Assembly: GCA_017303635.1 (NCBI GenBank)
Contig: JAFLCG010000008.1
Coordinates: 216,229 to 280,228 of the forward strand
Direction: 5' to 3'
DNA: 64,000 nt
Origin: Anaerolineae bacterium
GTDB taxonomy: Bacteria > Chloroflexota > Anaerolineae > Aggregatilineales > Phototrophicaceae
The notes beneath the pieces were generated by a model that ran no database searches, was not told where the DNA came from, and worked only from the letters and a program-made list of their open reading frames with translations. Both the position numbers and the translations under genes were made by a program. Within the stretch, counting starts at the first letter, position 1. Each line of letters begins with the position of its first letter. Shown in pieces: positions 60,919 to 64,000 of the stretch.

Positions 60919-61368
60919 ATGGAACCGACTATTCAGCACAAACCCGGCTTTACAGCGATCGGTCTGTCCTGGCGCGGCAAAGGACCCAGTCCAGAGATTC
61001 CCCAACTCTGGGACGTCTTTTTCCCACGTATGGCGGAGGTGCCGAACCAGGCCAGCTCACACGAAAGCTTCGGCGTAATCGACAACTATAATCCCGCCAC
61101 TGGTGAGTTCGACTATACGGCCTGTGTGGCAGTTAACGATACCAGCCAGATTCCGGCAGGGATGGTGAGCAAGACGGTGCCGCCCAATCGCTACGCGGTC
61201 TTCCCCTGTACGCTGCCGACCATCCAGCAAGCCTTTGCCGATGCCCAAGCCTGGCTTGCGACTTCGTCCTATCGACGGAAGATGGCACCCGAATTTGAAC
61301 TCTACGAAGCCGCCTTCGAGGGCGGTGCGGACGACCAGATGTACGTGTACATCCCCATCGAAGGCTAG
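60919..61368 (+). CDS. GyrI-like (effector-binding) protein
   Basis: 149 residues of the AraC-effector/GyrI-like small-molecule fold: MEPTIQHKPGFTAIGLSWRG, QLWDVFFPRMAEVPNQASSHESFGVIDNY, DYTACVAVNDTSQIPAGMVSKTVPPNRYAVFPC and the ending FELYEAAFEGGADDQMYVYIP then IEG. Free-standing members bind hydrophobic compounds or inhibit gyrase. GAGGAAA precedes ATG at 60919. A GGGGG-cGTG...CACtCCCCC hairpin (about 61377-61411) follows the stop but without a T run. Confidence 0.86.
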   Translation: MEPTIQHKPGFTAIGLSWRGKGPSPEIPQLWDVFFPRMAEVPNQASSHESFGVIDNYNPATGEFDYTACVAVNDTSQIPAGMVSKTVPPNRYAVFPCTLPTIQQAFADAQAWLATSSYRRKMAPEFELYEAAFEGGADDQMYVYIPIEG

Positions 61369-61513
61369 TCTGCACCGGGGGCGTGCTGCGATTGCTGCAA
61401 CACTCCCCCCGTCTTCTGTTGCTGCAGCCACCTCCACATTTTGCCCGATGGCTTCAATCCAGACCTGGTGTTAGCATGATTTCCATAGACGGCGCTCGGT
61501 ATGGAGGTATTTC

Positions 61514-63016
61514 ATGGAACACTACGATCTGGTCGTCATTGGTGCTGGCCCGGCCGGGGTCACAGCAGCCCTGCGCGCACGCGAACTCGGCGCCAGGCGG
61601 GTCGCGCTGGTCGAACGCGGTTTGCCAGGTGGTACCTGTACCAATGATGGCTGTGTACCGACCCGCGTGCTGGCTAAAGCCGCCCGCCTGATGCGCGAAT
61701 CCCACCAGTTTGCCGAGTACGGTTTGATGGGGCCGCTGCCGGAAGTCGATTTTGCCGCGCTCATCCAACGGTCGCAGCAGGTGGTCTATCAACTCCAGGA
61801 GAAGAAGCAGGTCATCGACCATCTGAGCGATCTGCAAATTACACCGTTGATGGGGGTCGGTACGGCGCAGTTCACCGATCCGCACACCCTCACCACCGCT
61901 GACGGTCATACGCTCCAGGCCGATCAGTTCATCATCGCTGCCGGGGGACGCCCGCGCCGCCTCGATCTGCCCGGGATCGAACACACGCTGCTGCCGTCCG
62001 ATGTCTGGCAAATGAACCGGCTACCCCGCTCGATCATCATCGTGGGAGCCGGGGCAACGGGCTGCCAACTCGCCTCCATCTTTGAAGCCTTCCATGTGCA
62101 GGTTCATCTGCTGGATTTAGCCCCGCGTATTCTGATGAGCGCGGACGAGTCCGTGAGCGAGTCGATCACCAGCGCGTTCCAGAGCCGCGGAGTCGAGGTG
62201 CTGACTGGCATCGGCCCCATCCAGCGCATCGAACGCGACGGCCCTGACCTGCGGATGGTCTATCAAACGGCCAGCGGTCATGACCTGGAAGATGCAGCCT
62301 CCATCCAGGAAGCCAGTCGTATTGCTGAACTGATCATGTTCTCGGTGGGTTGGCCGGGTAACGGCGACCAACTGAATTTAACTGCTGCCGGGGTTGCGCT
62401 GCGGGGCGGCTATGTGACCGTCAACGACCGGATGCAAACCAATCAGCCGCACATCTTTGCCGCCGGGGACATCACCGGGCGCATCATGCTGGTGCAGACC
62501 GCTATGCAGCAGGGCCGGATCGCGGCTGAAAATGCCGTCCTGGGTCGAGAACGTGCGCTGACCCAGCGCGTCGTCCCCAGCGGCGGATTCACCGACCCGG
62601 AGTATGGCGGCGTTGGTTTGACCGAAACGCAGGCGCGGGAAAAAGGCGAGATCGCCGTCGCCACTGTCCCTTATGCGGATATGGATCGGGCGGTGATTGA
62701 TGACCACACCGCCGGTTTCTGCAAGCTGATCGTCGACCGGGAGACGCATGAATTGGTAGGGGCGCACGTCGTTGGGGAGCAGGCGGTTGAAGTCATCCAA
62801 ATCGCCGCTGCGACCATGAAATCCCGTGGGCACATCGAGCAGTTGGCGGAGATGGAATTCGCCTATCCGACCTTCGCCGCGATCATCGGCGTGGCGGCCC
62901 GGCAGATCGCCCGTGACCTGAACGCCACGCCGGTCGCTCGTGAATGGCGTACCCTCAGCCGTCAGCGTATCGCTGAATGGGAACGCATGGATGATGAGGC
63001 ACCTCAAGCCGATTAG
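61514..63016 (+). CDS. Pyridine nucleotide-disulfide oxidoreductase
   Basis: A 500-residue FAD/NAD(P) enzyme of the lipoamide dehydrogenase/mercuric reductase fold. N-terminal FAD motif DLVVIGAGPAGVTAALRA, redox disulfide GGTCTNDGCVPTR (Cys-x4-Cys), NAD(P) motif IIIVGAGATGCQLASIFEAF, and FAD-binding FAAGDITGRIMLV. In the C-terminal dimer domain the usual catalytic HxHPT motif is replaced by EFAYPTFAAI, so the His-Glu acid-base pair of lipoamide dehydrogenase is missing. The substrate is therefore uncertain and may not be a typical dithiol. GGAGGT lies before ATG at 61514. Confidence 0.92.
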   Translation: MEHYDLVVIGAGPAGVTAALRARELGARRVALVERGLPGGTCTNDGCVPTRVLAKAARLMRESHQFAEYGLMGPLPEVDFAALIQRSQQVVYQLQEKKQVIDHLSDLQITPLMGVGTAQFTDPHTLTTADGHTLQADQFIIAAGGRPRRLDLPGIEHTLLPSDVWQMNRLPRSIIIVGAGATGCQLASIFEAFHVQVHLLDLAPRILMSADESVSESITSAFQSRGVEVLTGIGPIQRIERDGPDLRMVYQTASGHDLEDAASIQEASRIAELIMFSVGWPGNGDQLNLTAAGVALRGGYVTVNDRMQTNQPHIFAAGDITGRIMLVQTAMQQGRIAAENAVLGRERALTQRVVPSGGFTDPEYGGVGLTETQAREKGEIAVATVPYADMDRAVIDDHTAGFCKLIVDRETHELVGAHVVGEQAVEVIQIAAATMKSRGHIEQLAEMEFAYPTFAAIIGVAARQIARDLNATPVAREWRTLSRQRIAEWERMDDEAPQAD

Positions 63017-63051
63017 CCATAGGCTTGGTTGGTGAGCTTAAGATCTCCAGC

Positions 63052-63525
63052 TCAGGCCGGGGCCAAGGGGAAGATGCCATCGGCTGTCGAGCGCGTTGGC
63101 TCTGCCGGGCTGAACTGGAGGACTTCCGCGCGTGCCAGCGACCAATCAATTTCGGGGTCCATATGCCGCAGAAATTCAACGGCGGCATCCACTTCATTGA
63201 AGTGACGTAAGCGTTGATTGGAGAGCTTACTGACCGTATTGACGACCATCCGAATCAGGGTGTTCGCCGGGCTATCGACGACACTCAGCACCCAACCGAC
63301 TCGGGGATGGTTCTCCTTGGGCAGGGCGCGTTTGATCTCCAGCAAATTCGGGTTATGGAGGACACAGCGTGCATCCACAATTGTGTGTACAGTCGGGTAG
63401 TCACTCTGGTCATAGGCATCGAAACAGTCCCGGAAGTAGGCAGCATACTCCTCAACCGGCACCCGTCCCCACATCTTGACGTGTACGACCTGCTTATCGA
63501 TATACCAGTCCACTTTGTACGGCAT
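63052..63525 (-). CDS. STAS/SpoIIAA-like protein, copy A
   Basis: 157 residues from ATG at 63525 (MPYKVDWYIDKQVVHVKMWG), with GAGGATT upstream. The beta-alpha pattern (VHVKMWGRVPVEEYAAYFRDC, HTIVDARCVLHNPNLLEIKR, VGWVLSVVDSPANTLIRMVVN, LRHFNEVDAAVEFLRHMDPE) fits a SpoIIAA/STAS-type fold, assignment by pattern only. A paralogue follows at 63622-63876 on the same strand. Its role is unknown; the family usually takes part in regulation or protein interaction. Confidence 0.75.
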   Translation of the reverse strand: MPYKVDWYIDKQVVHVKMWGRVPVEEYAAYFRDCFDAYDQSDYPTVHTIVDARCVLHNPNLLEIKRALPKENHPRVGWVLSVVDSPANTLIRMVVNTVSKLSNQRLRHFNEVDAAVEFLRHMDPEIDWSLARAEVLQFSPAEPTRSTADGIFPLAPA

Positions 63526-63621
63526 GGTTGAATCCTCATGTCGAACGCTTACAGTATCCCTATCTTTCATCCTGATGATAAAAGGATTTAGGCTGTTTCA
63601 ACCTTGAGGAGTTGTCAGGCA

Positions 63622-63876
63622 TTAACCAGTTGTAGACGAGTCCAGTTTTAATACACTCTGCCGAGCCTGATCCCAATCCAGGTTGGGATCAATGTGCCGC
63701 AGAAATTCCAAGGCCTCATCCAGAGTATCAAAATGACGGAAGTGCAAATTGAGGACTTTACTGACCATCGTCATCACAAAACGCGCCATAACACTGCCAG
63801 GGCCATCTTTCACCGTTACAGTCCACCCAGACCGGGGGTGCCGGGTTTTGGGCAAGGCCCGTTGAACATCTATTAG
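63622..63876 (-). pseudogene. STAS/SpoIIAA-like paralogue, copy B, cut by an insertion
   Basis: The reading frame NLIDVQRALPKTRHPRSGWT, then KDGPGSVMARFVMTMVSKVL, HFRHFDTLDEALEFLRHIDP and NLDWDQARQSVLKLDSSTTG aligns with the C-terminal ~85 residues of copy A (NLLEIKRALPKENHPRVGW...). The first half of the protein is missing. At about 63876 homology stops and insertion-element sequence begins, so this copy is inactivated. It may continue beyond the element outside the window. Confidence 0.78.
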
Positions 63877-64000
63877 GTTGTGTTGACATTTGAGGTATAT
63901 TGGTCGGATGAAACCTGTGACGCTGACCAATGACCAGTGGACAAAAATCCACGCTTTTCTGAGGCAAGAACCGCGAGCCTATGTCGGGAACGAAACGGAA
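63876..64000 (+). mobile_element. IS5-like insertion sequence (left end)
   Basis: The element appears to start at about 63876 with GTTGTGTTGACATTTGAGG, where homology of the interrupted gene ends, and contains the transposase start at 63908. The right end lies outside the window, so target duplication cannot be checked. Confidence 0.7.
63908..64000 (+). CDS. IS5-family transposase, N-terminal fragment
   Basis: Thirty-one codons from ATG at 63908 read MKPVTLTNDQWTKIHAFLRQ then EPRAYVGNETE, the typical N-terminus of IS5-type transposases (LTDEQWxxIxxFLR...). The rest, including the DDE residues, lies beyond the window. The frame is open to the window edge. Confidence 0.8.
   Translation, partial: MKPVTLTNDQWTKIHAFLRQEPRAYVGNETE

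Overview
The window looks like a chromosomal stretch of a GC-rich, free-living bacterium, most probably a Chloroflexota member related to Anaerolineae. This is inferred from gene content and style: very large PAS/GAF histidine kinases, an FHA/SH3 surface protein with a Thr-Pro tail, a DUF2142 membrane protein, a kinase with long TPR arrays, Uma2 and DUF559 nucleases, and many palindromic intergenic repeats. No rRNA, tRNA, CRISPR array or phage genes were seen.

Layout. 1-6084 (minus): a partial EamA transporter and two sensor kinases. 6188-8984 (minus): moaA, a 64-residue protein with its own terminator, an NTF2-like protein and a GNAT acetyltransferase. 9069-14451: an SbcC/Rad50-like ATPase, an FHA-Ig-SH3 membrane protein and a small membrane protein. 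14510-18628 (minus): a GH13 amylase, an M24/creatinase-like protein, a frameshifted DUF1697 gene and the last codons of a lost Uma2 gene. 18644-25130: a 14-TM MFS exporter, a P1 aminopeptidase, a DUF2142 membrane protein and an SGNH hydrolase.

25287-36488 (plus) is the central operon, nuoABCDEF-x-y-GHI, encoding the peripheral arm of respiratory complex I plus NuoH. The membrane subunits J-N are not in the window. A TPR-like gene and a Uma2 gene sit between nuoF and nuoG. Several spacers hold palindromic or 7-nt-period repeats. NuoF and NuoH carry Ala/Pro-rich tails.

36579-44093: a TetR regulator followed by a cytochrome P450 with a clear operator, a secreted GH8 enzyme with a LacI-type operator, an HDAC-like amidohydrolase, repeat-filled gaps and a fatty acid desaturase. 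44136-49798: an aminotransferase, a DUF433/DUF5615 toxin-antitoxin pair, a secreted SH3 protein, transporters and an unknown gene. 49806-54606: a triple-GAF histidine kinase, proline dehydrogenase and an MNT/HEPN toxin-antitoxin pair. 54647-56543: a B3/B4 protein, the 3' stub of a large helicase/restriction-like gene, and a DUF559 nuclease gene bracketed by inverted ~135-bp repeats. 56632-64000: a Ser/Thr kinase with 22 TPRs, a GyrI-like protein, a flavin disulfide oxidoreductase and two STAS-like paralogues. The second paralogue is cut by an IS5-like element running off the window.

The most unusual signals are the repeat-bracketed DUF559 unit next to a truncated gene, three copies of a GGAACA-WW-TGTTCC element, the 7-nt-period repeats in operon spacers, the 102-residue super-repeat in the TPR kinase, and the tailed NuoF/NuoH with embedded accessory genes. 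No complete new defence or biosynthetic system can be claimed from the sequence alone.
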